Part shown: piece after piece, positions 5,169 to 5,565 of the stretch
Position numbering within the stretch: the stretch's first letter is position 1
How the letters are laid out: the number at the start of each line of letters is the position of its first letter
NCBI GenBank assembly: GCA_031285245.1
Contig: JAITWN010000154.1
Location: 1 to 5,565 of the forward strand
Direction of reading: 5' to 3'
DNA from: Chromatiales bacterium
Lineage (GTDB): Bacteria; Pseudomonadota; Gammaproteobacteria; SZUA-140
DNA length: 5,565 bases
Made by a program: the position numbers and the translations under genes
Notes under the pieces: model-generated
Databases searched by the model: none
The model's input: only the letters and a program-made list of their open reading frames with translations
What the model was told of the DNA's origin: nothing

Positions 5169-5195
5169 CCAAGGTGCGCGAGGCCTGGAATGGAG

Positions 5196-5215
5196 GCGGA
5201 CGGTGTCCCGTCCGC
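5196..5215 (-). terminator. GC-rich hairpin just after the RRM gene
   Basis: GCGGACGG (5196-5203) and CCGTCCGC (5208-5215) pair perfectly around a 4-nt loop, starting 7 nt after the RRM stop codon. Position suggests a transcript end or 3' protective stem. On the minus strand only CTCCATTCC follows, so a proper U-run is missing and terminator strength is doubtful. Confidence 0.5.
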
Positions 5216-5222
5216 GCTGGTG

Positions 5223-5492
5223 TTAGCGTCGTTTGCTGCTACTGCGGCGCTTGTCGAGTTCATCGAAACGTACGCGCAGGAACTTTCCGGCATAGGATTT
5301 GCCATCGAGAGCTGCGACTGCTGCACGCGCCTCATGTCCTTCCATTTCGACGAAGCCAAATCCGCGACATTTGCGGGTGAAGACATCGGTCGCGAGGTGT
5401 ACGGAACGAACCGTACCGAATTCAGAGAACAGTCGGTTGACATCTGTTTCCGAGGTCTCGCTTGGCAGATTGTTCACAAACATTTTCTTCAT
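5223..5492 (-). CDS. Small RNA-recognition-motif (RRM) RNA-binding protein
   Basis: This is an 89-residue single-RRM protein of the type found in cyanobacteria and many proteobacteria, expected to bind single-stranded RNA in the cytoplasm. RNP2 is MFVNNL (4-9). RNP1 is RGFGFVEM (43-50), with the three central aromatic or hydrophobic positions intact and methionine in place of the usual final aromatic. The beta-alpha-beta-beta-alpha-beta order is complete, ending FLRVRFDE, and is followed by a short basic tail (KRRSSSKRR). ATG 5492 is preceded by GGAGAGG at suitable distance. The frame is open to 5558, but those extra residues (MRAPAQASAF and so on) do not belong to the fold. Nothing in its position ties it to the glr genes: 290 bp and a hairpin separate it from the EF-hand pair. 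Such proteins are often cold- or stress-responsive; no target can be read from sequence. Confidence 0.92.
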   Translation of the reverse strand: MKKMFVNNLPSETSETDVNRLFSEFGTVRSVHLATDVFTRKCRGFGFVEMEGHEARAAVAALDGKSYAGKFLRVRFDELDKRRSSSKRR

Positions 5493-5565
5493 GTGACCTC
5501 TCCGACCATGATGGTGCTTTATTTGGATAAAAGCGCTTGCCTGCGCCGGTGCGCGCAATCAAAGA

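Noticed and set aside
1..5565. CRISPR array, tRNA, rRNA, insertion sequence or integrase
   Set aside because: No regularly spaced repeats, tRNA-like cloverleaf, rRNA segments, transposase motifs or terminal inverted repeats were found on either strand.

Overview
The main body of the window (about 138 to 5565) looks like chromosomal DNA of a moderately GC-rich gammaproteobacterium. All credible genes there lie on the minus strand. The diagnostic block is the envelope-stress two-component locus glrK-qseG-glrR (also called qseE-qseG-qseF): a histidine kinase, a small outer-membrane-type lipoprotein and a sigma54-dependent response regulator, in the same order as in Enterobacteriaceae. The flanks differ from E. 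coli: glnB does not follow glrR, and two small secreted EF-hand proteins precede glrK. No species can be named.

Layout, reading the minus strand from the right: an 89-residue RNA-recognition-motif (RRM) protein (5492-5223) with a GC hairpin just after its stop; a 290-bp intergenic region; two tandem paralogous periplasmic EF-hand proteins (4932-4618 and 4518-4108) with two abutting inverted repeats between them; a 193-bp gap with a perfect 10-bp-stem hairpin; then glrK (3914-2484), qseG (about 2533-1796) and glrR (1799-429), tightly packed and partly overlapping. Beyond glrR lies the 5' part of a DUF3775-like gene (308 to about 132).

The 290-bp region upstream of the EF-hand pair is the most interesting stretch. 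It holds a very good sigma54 -24/-12 element (5015-5030, minus strand). About 70 to 135 bp upstream of that are two near-matches to the TGTC-N10-GACA site known for enterobacterial GlrR. The DNA-recognition helix of this GlrR is nearly the same as that of E. coli. I infer that GlrK/GlrR controls the EF-hand genes beside it, which would make a possible calcium-linked envelope-stress module that I do not know to be described. GlrR also has an altered sigma54-contact loop, GAFTNA instead of GAFTGA.

The left edge (1 to about 137) is different. It is a plus-strand fragment of an aldehyde:ferredoxin oxidoreductase-family gene. It ends exactly at a GAATTC (EcoRI) site, where homology to the oppositely oriented DUF3775-like gene also stops. 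The simplest reading is a chimeric clone or assembly joined at an EcoRI site, so the left 137 bases should not be taken as the natural neighbour of the glr locus without checking.
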